From contig BQMF02000050.1 of assembly GCA_027922465.2 (NCBI GenBank), positions 1,178,001-1,242,000 of the forward strand: DNA of 64,000 nt, in the 5' to 3' direction. The DNA is from Turritopsis dohrnii (taxonomy: Eukaryota > Cnidaria > Hydrozoa > Anthoathecata > Oceaniidae). Shown piece after piece: positions 12,766 to 27,700 of this stretch. How positions within the stretch are numbered: the first letter of the stretch is position 1; each line of letters begins with the position of its first letter. Below the pieces are notes generated by a model, which did no database searches, was not told the DNA's origin, and was given only the letters and a program-made list of their open reading frames with translations. The translations under genes were made by a program, and so were the position numbers.

Positions 12766-15700
12766 GTTAAAGCTTAAAGTTGGCTTATCTGTAGCTTTTA
12801 GAACATATGAGCATTGATTGAACAATGGACAATCCCCTCCTGGAAATTGGTTGATTGTCACACAGTATAATGGGTTACATGGGGAGGACGAAATTGGTTA
12901 TGCTCTAGTGGGCAATTTTCCTGTGAGGAATTATAACACCAAAGCAAAGAATAATTTAGGGCATTTGAAAGACCTTATTAAAAAAAAGGCATTCTCAGTG
13001 AAGAATTCCCCTGTTTATATTGGTGTAGTTTATTAAGTAATTTTATTCAACTTATTGTTGTGGATGTCAATTGTGTGTTGCTTCTTTTTATTATTCTTTT
13101 GCTGTACTGACTCCTGTACTGTCTCCCTTTTAGATTGATGATCTCTTAAGGAAATGGTGTGCAGTTTTTAGTGCTTGTTTGGAGATATACGATGTCCAGC
13201 TCACACTTGGTTATGTGAAATTCAATGACCTCTTACTCCAATTAGTAAGATCTCCATTGGCAGCTCCACATGTGATTCCGCTCTATATTCAATTGTCAAA
13301 GTGTTTGTTCAAAGATGAATTGAGACATCTAGGTGTGTGTTAGTTAAATGTGCTGAAAGTTTATTGTGACTGCACAAGTTGATTGCTATAAGCTAATTTT
13401 GTATGAGATTGCGAACTTCCTTTCTGTCTTTCATGACAAAATTTAATACAAATCTCAACGCAGATGATAACAAGATTAAGTACATACCCCTATAGCATTG
13501 AACTGACAAAAACTTGAGTTACCTTGATGATAATGAAATTAGTAATGAGGATTTTGTTTATTTTGCAGGTGAATTTGTTGGTTACACTACACTTCGCCAT
13601 TGTAATCCTGGATCTACTTTACCTAGTAACTGGTGTGAAGAAGAATTATCTGCAGCCACTGACCGAGCATTGCACTACTTGCACACTTTTGTGACTGAGC
13701 GAAACCAACAAATTATGATGGCGTACACGTGGAAGAAACCATTCACTGCTCCTGTTTTTGCCTATTGCCTTCCGCTACTTAAGATTATTTTAAAAGAACG
13801 TGGAAATTTCGTTAAGTTCAATGAACAAAAACGAATGAACGGGTTGCAAGTTATAATGATGCATAGTAAATTAAGATCTCATGGGGAAGAAATTGATGAG
13901 GTTAACGTCGTTATAGCGATTTTTTTGTTATTTTTATATATTTTAAGTAATTATCAATATTGTACTTTGCTACTATTTAGAATGGTCCAGAGCTACTACC
14001 ACGTCGGCAGATGTTGTGCATTCTTTCTGAAGTAATCATGGCATGTGATGGTCACAACAAAGATGGGAAGATCCAAAAATATGCTAACACAGTGTTTGAC
14101 GAAATATGCAAGGCTAGCAATGGGACTGAAGGTTGTGCAAAACCTACTGAAGCGGAGATTGAAATTTTAGTCAGTAATGTGATATCTCAATGTTCGGTTC
14201 TGCGATATGCTTCACTCAAGGGACTTGTTGAGTTTGTGGATGTTTTATCAAGTGGCCTTGATCCATCAATGCAAGACTTGTTGACAAGACGTCTTATGGT
14301 TGCGCGCTTTGATTTGCTAGAGGAAAATGCAAAACTTGCAGAAAGGTTTGTAATCATTTATGGGAACAATAAAGAACACACAACTCTGTCTTCCAATATT
14401 GCCAATGCTTCATCATTATACATTTAGTTTGTGGGAGAAGACATCTTTATATGTTACTGAGACACTCACTAACAAACTTGTTGAAGACATTTCACATCCA
14501 TTAGATGAAGTTCGTCAAGCTTCTAGTATGGCTCTGGCAAAAGCATTAAGTGATGAGCAGCAATACTCAGATGCTGTCCTTACAAATCTTCTGTCATTGT
14601 ATGACGAGAAGTTTAAGGTTAATCTTTTTGTTGTCTGACACTTGCAAATAGTGTGTTAACTATCGTGTTACATCGAAAACACATGAAGAAATTGTCACCA
14701 TTTTTTTACTATTTTTATTGTAGATCCCTCCACCTGTTATTGATAATCTTGGCCGTACTGTGTCATCTCAGTTTGTTGATCCTTGGGAGGCTCGTCAAGG
14801 AATTGGACTTGCATTAGAAAAAATTGCTTCATATGTAAATGAAAACATGGTATGTAGTAAGAAATCTATTTTAATGGTTGAAAAAGTATGAAGAAGTGAC
14901 TTGAATGTTTTTCCCATGAAATTTGTTAAAGTGGTTTAGATATTGACTGTACTTATCTGATTTCAGTTGGAGAAAGTCTTTCGTTTTTTTGTACTCAAAG
15001 CACTCGGAGATCGACATGAGTCAGTCCGTAAGCAAATGCTAGATGCTGCTATGCAGTATATCAACCACTTTGGGAAGGTATGCGGAAATATGTGTTTATC
15101 ACACTTGAAATAGTTGTTAACCAGTTGATACTCTGGTTATCATCATTAAAGAGTAGCCTCTTTAATCTCTCTCTCTTTAATTCATATTACGTTTGTTTAG
15201 GAGCACATGTCGCTCTTGTTATCCATTTTCCAAGAATTTCTTGATCTTGCTCCTGATTCGTCATCTCATGACGCCATACGTCAGTCTGTTATCATTTTGA
15301 CTGGATCACTAGCAAAACATCTTGCAAAAACTGACCCAAAGGTAAAAGCTTCTAGTTGTCGTAGAGAATAATATGCACCATCAAAATTACTCCTGTAGTT
15401 GCAAACAGCTTCTCAGATGAAATTGGTTCATGCTTTTTGTACTCTTGGAAAACAGCAAGACAGTTTCCTCAAGTCAATTATTTTTTAGATAAAACCAATT
15501 TTCACCAAACTGATGGCTGCATTGACAACCCCATCACAGCAGGTAGCTTCTTTGTAAATCATAATGTATAATGAATGTTTTAATACATTGGCAATGTTTA
15601 ATAGCAGATTCGGTTTAATGGAAAATCATAGCCTTTGTAATTTTTTAAAATTTCACCATAGATAATGATAAAAAATAAAGGCTTTTATGGATTAATATCA

Positions 15701-18700
15701 ATTATTGATAAATTTTCATGATAAATTTTCCAATTATAAATCTTTTATATGAAATATGGGTAAAGATTTTTTCCAAGAACTCATGCATACTCATAAATTA
15801 TCAAAGCCCAGCAAAAGCAATGTCTAGAAAATTATTATTGGTGTGTCAGAGATATCCTTCTTCAATCCATTAAGACTGTATTCGGTACTGATATTTTGTT
15901 ATTAGGTTCAACAAGCTGTAGCTAACTGTTTGCCACCACTTTGTGCAGCAGTTAAAGATGAAGCACCTGAACTAATTAAAACCTTGATGGATCAGGTATG
16001 AACAATATATTTTCTAATTCTAACGAACCTCTTATGATACAGTAATAGAATAAACTTTTCTAATTGAAATAAAGAATTTCTAACATCTTTTTAAAACAGC
16101 CTTTTTTTGTGAAGTGTTATGCTTGATCTTGTGAAGTCAATTTTTTCACTTGCATTGGTTAATGAATTGATGTCTTATTACATCTTTGTTTATCCCACTT
16201 TTCCTGACAGCTGTTAGAATCTGAATCATACGGTGAACGTCGTGGAGCAGCATTTGGATTGGCTGGAATAGTTAAAGGCTTAGGTATCCTATCCTTGAAA
16301 CAGCACAGTATAATCACCACACTGAATGAAGCAATTCAAGATAAGAAAATATGGAGACATCGTGAAGGTAAGTAGTGATATTTTATTTTTTCACTGAAAA
16401 TAATGAAAAATTAAATTGCTTTCGCAGCTAAAAGGATCTTTCTTGTATTTTGACATTGACTTCGATGTTGCTTATTAAGGAGAGGTGCATTATTTCATTA
16501 TTTTGAAGTCAAGATTCTAATTTCCAGAAATGGAATCAGAATAAAATTCTGCTACCTCTCTTTTTCACTGGACACATGTAGTTAAACTCTAAGAGGTGCC
16601 CTATGTGTTTTTTAGAGACTGAATGATTTCATTTTTATTACCATGGCAACATTGATCCCTGAAATTTCTTGAATGTTCTGTTTACACGGTTGAATGTCCG
16701 TAATTTGAACTCTCTCTAATGTGAATGAATTTCATGGTCCCTTCACCTATTATTTCTATGTAAATGAACCTCAATAATTCAAACTTTCTATAAATTGAAT
16801 GTCTTTTCGATCCCATGGGTTTTCGAATTAGAGAGAGTTTACCGTAATTGAAAAGTGAAAAGATGATTTTAAGTTATCATTGTTTTTTAGGTTAACATTT
16901 TCGTCACTTCTGATACCAAATCAACTCTCATATTATTTCTGTTTAGGGGCTTTGTTTGCTTTTGAAACTCTATGCACAATGCTTGGACGACTGTTTGAGC
17001 CATACGTTGTCCATCTGTTGCCTCATCTTTTGCTTTGTTTTGGCGATGGAAATCAATATGTCCGAGAGGTTTGATTTAATTCTTTATTTAATATTGTGGA
17101 TTTGTACCTTGTTGCATTTCTACCTTGTTGCATTTCTACATGAGCAAGAAACACTTGTTCTTGGTCTTATTCTATAATCTTCTCATTGTAAAAGCTGTGA
17201 TTAGTGTATTCTTGTGTAAACATTACAATTTTTTTCGAATTATTCTTGGAAGAGGTTTGCCTTCTTAGTTTCAATGGCTAAAACGCCTCTTCATAGCAAT
17301 GATTTATGTTCATAAGCTCTAGGGAATTTAATTTTCAATTTTTAGTCTTTCTTTAAAAGCCTTTGAAAAACCTGCAAGAATGACAAAAACACATTGTTTT
17401 TTGTAAAGCGTCTACTTTAGAACCTGCCAATAGTTACAGACATGAAATACAGTTTGAATCTTTCTTCGTGAAAACAAGGTTATTTTGCATTCATGTGACA
17501 GTGTTTTCTAGAAATACTTGTAGGGGCATCTTGTTGCACATTCATTACTCTTATTCAGATTTGATTTGGCACCATTTTAAATTTTAGAATTTTCACAAAA
17601 ACAAAAATGACAGTACTATTATTTCTTTTCAAGTTCAATAGTGTTGCTATTAAAAGGTGTTATTTCAATGTTTGCGTATCACTGGCTAGTTTCTCAAATT
17701 GTTTAAATTTTCTTGCTAATGCTGCAATCAGAAAGGTATTTAAATTAAGAGACAACAAAATTTATATGTTATAAGTTTTCTTGCAAGGTTTGTATTAAAA
17801 GGTCACTGCAACATAGTGTGTTTTCATTGAAATAGTGTGTATGTATGTCTTTCTATATAAATACACTCTCCATAGTAATTATGTCAACAAAGTTGTTAAG
17901 TTTAACAGTTACTTAGTCGCAGTTAGTTTCACAAGATATTGGTACATGATTTACATTAACATCTAAAAGAGATATTTTTCTTTCACCTAGGCTGCTGATG
18001 ATACAGCAAAGGCAGTGATGAAAAATCTTAGCAACCATGGTGTAAAACTTGTCTTGCCTTCATTATTAAAAGCTTTGGAGGAAGATTCATGGCGAACAAA
18101 AACAGGTGTTTCGGTCTATTATTCAATTCAAACTTTTCTTTGTGCACAGACATTTTTTTCACTGTTTCCCAAAAACAGTGAGATAAAATTTGTAGTTGGT
18201 TAATTCCCCTAATTATGGCTTGTCACCATTTAGACAACTAGCATTCACATGAAAAAAGTTCTTATGTACATGATCAATGTCCTTTGATATTGCTATTAAA
18301 AATGATTTTATTTTGTGAAAATTTAAGTAATTTACTACAGTATCAGCCTGTGCAGATATGACTTAAGACAATGGTTGCATGTTTGATCCTCATTGTCTTG
18401 GGTGTAAAGTGTTGCATTATTTTTTAAAAACATTAGAAAAATTGCATTTTGTAGGAAGTGCTGAGTTACTTGGTGCTATGTCGTTTTGTGCACCTAAACA
18501 GCTCTCATCATGCTTGCCAAGTATTGTTCCAAAGCTCACAGAAGTATTGGGTGATTCACACCTTAAAGTGCAAAAAGCTGGACAGCAAGCTTTAAGGCAA
18601 ATAGGTGGTGTTATCCGAAATCCTGAGATTCAAGGTTTGTATGTTTCAGTTAGTTTTGTGAAGGGAATTGTTATGGTTAATGTAACCAGGGGTTTTTAGT

Positions 18701-21700
18701 CAGTCAAAAGACAATATTATAGAATTATTGAGTGATAATGTTTCCAGATGTTCTTGTTCACAATAGGGAATGCCTGAAATCAGTAATACTATACAAAATG
18801 TTGTTTAGAGATTGCACCGATAATTTTGGATGCATTAACAGATCCCAACAAGCATACTGTTGCTTGTCTTCAATCACTACTCAGTACTTCGTTCGTCCAT
18901 TTCATCGATGCACCGTCCCTTGCACTAATCATGCCAACGCTTGAGAAGGGTTTGGATCAGCGCCCCATGGAAACGAAGAAAATGGCTGCTCAAATTTTGG
19001 GAAACATGTATGAGTTAACGGATCCCAAGGTATTATCGATAATTTTATGAGAAAAGTGTGCTACAGCCCTGGCAGTGACTTTGTGGATTATCAAATTTTC
19101 TTCTATCATAGCTGCTAGATCTGTGAACAGTTCTTGATTTATGTTGGAATGTTAGAAGTTTTCTGAATATTTTAAGTTATTCGGATATATTTTTTTGAAT
19201 TTCTTTGGAAAAATAAAATAGATGAATAAACTTAATAAAGAAATGCAGAGCCTGTTATATGTTGTGGGCTTTGTATCATATGTACTTCACAGGTACTTCA
19301 AAATAATACTAGTATCCCAGGTAAAAGTTTTACGGGTTCACTCAACAAGGTAAACAGAAAAATCTAATTTCCCAGAAGAACTGAAGCACAACAAAAGTAT
19401 TCCTAATAAAAGCTTTTGCGATACCATATGCATATGAAAAAGGTTAAGAATAAATATTGTGTACGAAATGGTGCCCAAATCCATAATTTGTAAATGTTTC
19501 GAAATATACTTTTCTTCTGTGAACGCAAACAAAATTATACTTTCCTATACTCGTTAATTCTTCTATTTCTAATTCTAATATTTCAGGCCATCTCAGACTA
19601 AAAACAAAGTAGTAATATCTTCATTTTTGCATGTTGTATGAGAATATAATACTTTCATTAATACCCAAAATTTTGTTAAAAAAGTCACTTTCATATGTAC
19701 TCTTTTGTTCTTTAAAATAATGGAAAATGGAAAATCGTCCACATGAACTTCATTGCTACTGTTGTTTTTTTTAAAAATTCAGTTTTTTTAAAATTCATCA
19801 ACCAATCAAAAACATCCAAATTTAGTCAATCATAATTTATTTACATAAATACACAAAATTGATTAGTATAAGAGCAGTTAAGGAAACTTCCTTAGTCCAT
19901 ATTCCAATGATAACACTCACGATTTCTCCTCAAACTGTTAGTGTTACGGTGATGTTGTTATAATTTTTTTTGTCATACTTATATCACATATACTTTTATT
20001 TAGGATCTTTCACCATATCTACCAGCAGTTGTTCCAGGTTTGAAAAAATCTGTACTAGATCCTGCTCCTGAGGTATCTTATTTGTTCCAATAATGTGAAT
20101 CTTCCTAAAAACTTCAACATGTTTACACTAGTCTCTTGTATCACAAAATCTCCTCTATATTGTCCAGGTTCGAGCTGTATCGGCTAGAGCATTGGGGGCG
20201 ATTGTTAAAGGTATGGGTGAAGATTGTTTCAATGATCTGATGCCTTGGTTATTGGAAACATTAACATCAGAAGTTAGTAGTGTGGACAGAAGTGGTGCTG
20301 CACAAGGTAGAATTCTGACTAAGAACCAACATGTGAAACTTGGTGTTTCTGTCTTTACATGTGTGTCAAATATTCTATAGTTAAAACAGTCCCATTAATC
20401 ACAATGTGCAAGGTTTTATTCAATAAGTTATGTACATGATGACAGAGCAAAAGATCATGTCACTTGATAAGCAACATCTTACTATTTTAATATACTCTTA
20501 AATTAAATATCTTCTCTAATTTCTAATGGTACTTTATTATATATTTTGAAACATAAGTTTGAAACTTGGCATACTCATATGCTCAAGTAACGAAAAACAT
20601 AATGTACTATGTCGCCCTCCGGTCAAAATTTCCAGGATTAGCAGAGGTTTTGCATGGTCTTGGACAGGAAAGGTTGCACACACTCATGCCTGATGTGATC
20701 GCCACCACCATGAAGACTGAGCTTGCACCAAATGTTCGAGATGGTTATCTCATGTTATATATCTACTTGCCGTCAACATTTGGCGATGACTTCATTGGTT
20801 ATATTGGAGAAATCATCCCTTCTATTCTCAAGGTGAATGACCTGCTCTCTCTACTACTCTGTACTTCTTTTTAATTCATAAGTTCATTCTGTTCAGCTCT
20901 TTTCTCCATTTATATAACTACCCTTAAACTGTATGCTAGTCATTATGCAAGCTAGGGCAATGCCTTTCGTATCTCTGATTAATTGCAAGCCGGCAAACCC
21001 AAGGAAAACTCGTGCAATAAAACGCTTTTGCGGCATTTGATTGCTTACTTCTTGTAACTTCTGTCTCAACCAGGGCCTTGCAGACGAAAGTGAATATGTT
21101 CGCGATACATCTTTAAAAGCTGGTCAGCGCATCATCAGTTTGTATTCCGACAGTGCAATTGAGCTTCTGTTGCCACAACTGGAAGCTGGGCTGTTCGATG
21201 AACACTGGCGTATTCGGTACAGCTCCGTTCAGTTACTTGGTGATTTGCTGTTCAGATTGTCTGGGGTTACTGGGAAGCAAACTACAGTTGGTGATGAAGA
21301 TGACAATTTTGGTACTGCCCATTCATCGCAGGTAACATGAACAGTGATCATAATTAGTTGTGATTGTCTGGTACTCAAGATTCCGTAACTCGATTCACAA
21401 AGCCATACTATATTTGAACTTTGAATTAGCTAAAATGATCAGTATGTATCAATGATAATAAGCTTCTTTAACATTTCAGGATAATTGAGATTTGTTTATT
21501 ACTTAAACAAAAGAAATCTTTCCAGAGTTGCTAAGGTGACAGAGGCCTTAACCTGTAGTTTGAGCACCTTTAGTGCACGAAATGAGACGCAAGGAAGAGT
21601 ACTAAGGTGTTGACTGTTTGCTTTTGCTTTTGTAGGTGATATTGCAAACTGTTGGCCAAGAGCGTCGTGATCGTGTATATGCTGGTCTATACATGGGACG

Positions 21701-24700
21701 TTCCGATGTGGCTCTGACAGTACGACAAGCTGCTCTCCATGTCTGGAAAGTTATTGTTCAAAATACAGTTAAAACGTTGCGTGAGATTTTACCAACTTTA
21801 TTTGAGCTGTTGTTAGGCTGTTTGGCATGTGATAGTTACGATAAACGACAGGTATGTTTTCAAAATGTTGAATTGATGTTTTTTCTCCATGAAGGGCCTG
21901 ATTATATAGACCGGTTGGTCTGGGTTAGGTTGAAAGCCGAATTGGCTCATTTCGTATAACCATGGAAAAAAAAGAAGTGAAAAACCTCAACATGGATCAA
22001 CCTGGGTTGGTTTTCTGTCCCAGGTTGTGAATGTGGGTTGATTCGGCAAAGTGCAAGTTGACCTGCGTAAACTTTTTTCTTTTAATTGGGAGCAACGTTT
22101 CTTAAGAAAGATGAGCTAGCTATAACTCTACTTCACAACCCAACCCGAGTCAACGTGCCTCATATAATCAGGTCCTTATTCCATGTTCCAGTGTTTTTTT
22201 TATTGCTATAAAGAAACTTATGTTTGGTATTAAATGTGAAATGAACTGTCACTAATTTCATTTTGAACCAATTCTTCCAAAATTTCTCAACTTCATTGAT
22301 TAGTGGAGACTTAAGTGATGAACTTTCCTGACAAGATATTTGTTTTTCGACTTAAAAGAAAATGGTGGGTTTCTCATTGCACAATGGGCACAACCTAATC
22401 TATCAAGTAATCTATCAACAATTCCAAATTTCAGATTGCTGCTCGAGCACTTGGTGATTTAGTTCGAAAACTTGGTGAGAGAATATTACCTGAGATCATC
22501 CCCATATTAGAAGCCGGGCTAGAGAACACAGACGGTGCGAAACGTCAGGGCGTGTGTATTGGTCTGAGCGAAATCATGGACTCAACAAGCCGTGAAATGA
22601 TGGTACAATTTGAAGATTCGCTCATAGCTACTGTCCGAAAGGCGTTAGTTGATGAACTAGCTGATGTCAGACATGCTGCTTCACTTACATTTGAGAACTT
22701 ACATAATACCATTGGTCATCGGGCTCTTGATGGAGTTCTGCCAGATGTCTTCAAGAAATTGGTATGTTGGTTGTATTTAACCGTTTAAGGCTATTTTGAA
22801 TGCTTGATGTGAACCTAACATTGTGAATGAAAAACCAACTGGAAAACTGTTTGTAATTCTAGCAGTTATACATTATCTAATCTGTGAATTCTTGAGTTTT
22901 TATTGGCGAAAGGTATTACGGAAAAGCTAATCGATGCAAACATGGCATCTTCACCGTATAAAGTAACTTGTTTGTCTGTGTACTGGACTCGAATACTGGA
23001 CCAACATACTTCTTACTTTATGGCTGGTCTAACATTTCTTCTTCCAGGATGACCCTGATCTCTCTGATTATGCTTTGGATGGTTTGAAACAAGTGATGGC
23101 AGTGAAAAGCAAATCAGTACTGCCTTTCCTGGTTCCCAAACTCACTACTCCACCTGTCAACACCAAAGCCTTAGCTATACTCTCCTCTGTAGCCGGTGAA
23201 GCGTTGATTAAACATCTCGAAAAAATTTTGCCTGCCATGATTCAAGCTGTCAATGATGATAAAGACGGAAGTAACATGGTAAACACAGTTTGCAATCGAC
23301 TCCAAAGTGAATTGAACTGATCGCTTTCCTTTTCAACAGAAAAGAACATTGTTAAGCTGCCTGCTTACACATTGAAATTCTCAAAGGTTTCTATACAAGC
23401 CTTTCTCTTTCAAGAATGGAGTCGAATTGACTTGATTCCTTTATTTCGTTTAAGGCACTAGAAGGTACCCGCACACTGATTCTGTCTGTAGAAGAAGGGG
23501 TTGGCGTAAAGACGATAATCGACGAACTACTGGCTGCTGCAAATGAAAGAAACCCTGGTGTGAGAAATGTACGTCATATAAGTCTTATATATGGGTTATA
23601 ACTGTGACTAATAATAATAATAATAGGTAATAATATGAAATAGTAGGTGTTGCTGGGTAGTTTGACAACAATGTTACAATTTAAACACAGGCCAGATGTT
23701 AGTAGTGATGTTGCTTAAAAAATGACCATTTTTTAGTAGTAATGTAATTAATCGAAAATGTCCCGTCTTGAGAACCTACGTACCTATTTTAAAGTATCTA
23801 AGCCTAAGACATTCAAACCATCATATGATCTAGCATACAACCTAGTACTGCAACCTAGTGTGGTAAGAATTGTGTTGTTGCTAAGTTACTGCTGCACCAT
23901 TTTAAAACTCCATGTTGCTGATTTATTTAAGATTCTGGTAGTACCGTTGCTTAACGTTTTAAAAAAATTTACTTGTGTTGCTTATAAAAAAACGTGTATT
24001 GGACTGTTTGATGGTTTTTTAATGGCTTGAGAGTACTGCCTGTAGCGAGAACTGTTAATGTTTAGGTGGCGGCAAAATTGTTAGCTATCTTCTGTAAAGA
24101 GAGCAAAATCGACTATAGCCAGTATGTGCAACAGTTGTTCTATCATATCATACGACTGATGAATGATGTGGACAGTGTCGTTGTGCTGGAAGGCTGGTCT
24201 GCGCTGGACGCTTTAGTTAAGGTGAGACCACGTATTTATGTTGAGTTCATATCTTGTGTAGCGATGGTGTATACTGCTTTTACCCGTGTACAAAACCGGT
24301 CATACCAAGATAACTCGAGTAATCACCGAAAATAACTTCGAGTAAAACAATTCACGCTATCATTGTGAGCGTAACTCCAACCAAAGATTTTTGAAACAGA
24401 AACGCGCATCCAAGCATTAATATACGATTCCGTCAGGTCAATACATAGAAAAGGTTACCATCATGAAAATCTGGAACTAGAAAAACAAAGTATTGTGATC
24501 TGTGTGCGATCTATCTGATTGACCCTTCTACGCCATGTACCATGGACTGAAGGCTATCACTCACTAAGCGTTTTAACTGTTTTTACTGTCCACAGCATCT
24601 CGACCCTGGTGAGCAGCTACAACACCTTCCATCACTCCGACAAGCTCTTCGCTTCGTAAGGGACGACATCCGGAATGGCCAGCTTCCTGGATTCTGCATT

Positions 24701-27700
24701 TTGAAAAAGGTATGAGTGCTAGTCTGATACAGGTGTTTATTTGCAGGCGGTTGCTATAGCAACCAGCCAGCCATTAGCTGTTTTCAGCACAGCCTTTCAA
24801 GATAATGTAATGTGCAGAAAATAGTAATGCTGGCCGGTTGCATTGAATAACAGTTCGTAGAGATGAAAGTTCAAAAACAAAAATTTTTTTTATTCCCTAA
24901 ATTTATTTTATTCATGTTGTATCGAAACCTTCCCCGCGGGTAATCGTTTGGACCCAGATTTTGTTGGCTTTGTTTGTTGGAATCATTTTTCTTGATCTGA
25001 ACGTCTGTAACATTTACTTTTGAAGAATTAACCTTATCGAATTTAGAATCTTTCACGTTTTCAATGAGCTTGGACATTAAAACATGTTTTGAGTGAGTTC
25101 TTCCTGCGGCACCTGACAAAGGAAGAAGAAACGAGACGAAAGTGGAAGTGAAAAATCCCTTGTTTTTTAAGTTGTATTCATCTCTTTCTTTTTGACAGGG
25201 CATTACTCCAGTGTTACCAATCTTTCGTGAAGGTATACTAAACGGATCGCAGGACGTAAAAGAACAAGCTTCTAACATCTTGGGGGAGGTCATAAAACTC
25301 ACTAGTGCTGACGCTTTGAAACCGTCGGTGGTTCACATCACCGGTCCTCTGATCCGTATACTTGGTGATCGCTTCAACTGGAATGTGAAGGTGGCGATCT
25401 TGGATACCCTCGGCCTGCTGTTGTCAAAGGTATGTTACTGTTTCATCTCTTCTAATGCCGTAGATGTAATGGTAAATGTATCAGCATGTATCAGTGGTAT
25501 ATGGCATGTAAAGTGAGTTCGTTTTCATGACATCAGTGTTTGAGTATTGAGTCTACAACAACGTGCTTCCATTTCGACATCCTAGGTTGGAATCATGCTG
25601 AAGCCATTCCTCCCACAACTGCAGACGACGTTCATCAAAGCACTGAACGATCAAACGTTAGCAGTACGAAACAAAGCTGCTTGGGCACTGGGACTGCTGA
25701 CTGTGTTACATACACGTGTTGATTCGTTGTTTACAGAACTGCGCAATGGAATCAAAAATAACGAAGACAACGCTATCAGGTATTTTGCTCACCCACGTCT
25801 CCAACCTCATGTCAGGACACGGAACTTCTGTTCTGGAAGTTCTGAAAATAATGCAAATCTAGATTCAGTTATAACCTTATAACAATATGAATATATTCAT
25901 ATTCATATATGAATATATTCATATTGTTATAAGGTTATAACTGAATCTAGATTTGCGTTGTCTGCCATGCTTTACTTTCTTAACAAGCTTCATAGGCAGT
26001 TCTGGTGCCCAGACAATTTGTAGAGCCAGCAGAGAATTCAACTTCTTGCAAGCAACGCTTTTCTAAGAACTGCCGAAAAGAAATCTTTAGTTGGAGTGAT
26101 ATACAGTAAACTCTCTCTCTAATTCGAATTACATAGGGCTGAAAAAAAAAACTTTTGATTTTTGTTCGAACTACGGAAGTTCACTGACAAACTCATAGTA
26201 TGTGAAGGGGCCATGAAATTTGTTCGAATTAGAGAGAGAGTTCGAATTATGGAAGTTCGAATTATGGTGATTTGATTGTACATATAAATCCATATATTCC
26301 TTGTTACGCGGTTTTGAGAATTATGAATCTCGTGTCGGAGTAAATATCGGTCTATGAGACAAGTATTAAATTTTTACAAGCATAAACTTGAATCTTTTGC
26401 ATACGTAATTAGTCAAAACCTAAGATTTTAATTGTCAATAAAACAGCCCTAAAGGGCGGTAACTCAGCCGATATAACAATTATAATTGCGATTAAATTGT
26501 GCCCAATGTTACATTACAGGCAATCCCTTTGAGATGACGCTTATAGTAAGAGGCTAGTATGAAGTGAGGAAGACTTAAGTAAATTGCAGAAGTATATCTA
26601 ACATAAATTATGTAAAATTATATGGATCGAAGACTTTCACAATTGTATTGACTTCAACACTATTAAATCTATTACAATCAAATGAGTAAAAATAGGTCAA
26701 ACTTGCTTAAAAACTGAAGACCTTGTCAAATTTAACATCAGGACCTTCCAATTGTTCTTTGTGCAAACCTTCCAAATTTTGCCAGAAATGGGAAACATAT
26801 TTAAGTAAACGTTACATGAAATTGTTCACAACTTGGATTAGTAGGAGCAGGAGAAACTTGAGCATTTCAAAGATCCACGACAATGTAAAAATTATATGTA
26901 TTGGATATAATTTAAATTAACATAACATGCAATATGAAAATCTATTTCTACTAAACCTGCTAGTGGCGGAACAAGAAGTACCTTAAGGGGATTTACTTTT
27001 GCGTGGACTTATTTTTGCGAGCCACGGTTTGTGAGCGTATTGCGTGGATTGATTTTTGCGAGTCAGATATTCTCAAGAAAATGTAAGGATTTATTTTTGC
27101 GAATGTGAACAAAGTGCAATGCGAAAATCACCATTTCCATGCCTACCACATTGCAAAACCAATGGGTGCTTGATAAGTAAAAGGAAATAGTTAATATACG
27201 AAAGGTACACAGTGCCAAAAAATGAGCAAATAAAATCATAACATTTTGCTTGGATTTTTTTTTGCGAATCGTTCATATCTTGACGTTTTGCGTGTATTTA
27301 TTTTTGCGAATTTGGCCAAAAGTCGCAAAAGTCGCAAAAATTAATCCACGCAAAAAAAATCCCCTTAAGGTAAGTCGCAACTTGTGTGAGAGAGTGTTAA
27401 CAATTCAACATAAAAGAAAAACATTCAAACAATCCCATTGGTAATATAAACCAATTTGACAAATTATGTTAATGCGTTTCTCCATAAGTTGCGCCTGCCC
27501 TCTAGATCCACCACTGACTGCATTTACCACTTGAATCTTTTCATGGAGTTTACAAATAAAGCAATTGTGCACGAAAAGACAAATGACACAATAAAACTTT
27601 TTTAGGATCCGTATTGTAATGTTCTTTTCAAACATGTTATATTGTGTCCTAGCACATATTAGCTACATGCCAAAATTTTAAATTATATATATGTATGTAT

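Noticed and set aside
12818..13036. Extra GCN1 exon
   Set aside because: It has no similarity to the family, and the flanking exons 12649-12765 and 13134-13332 join in frame without it.
24871..25302. 143-codon open frame on the minus strand
   Set aside because: It overlaps a well-conserved GCN1 exon on the other strand and has no family resemblance; taken as an antisense shadow.
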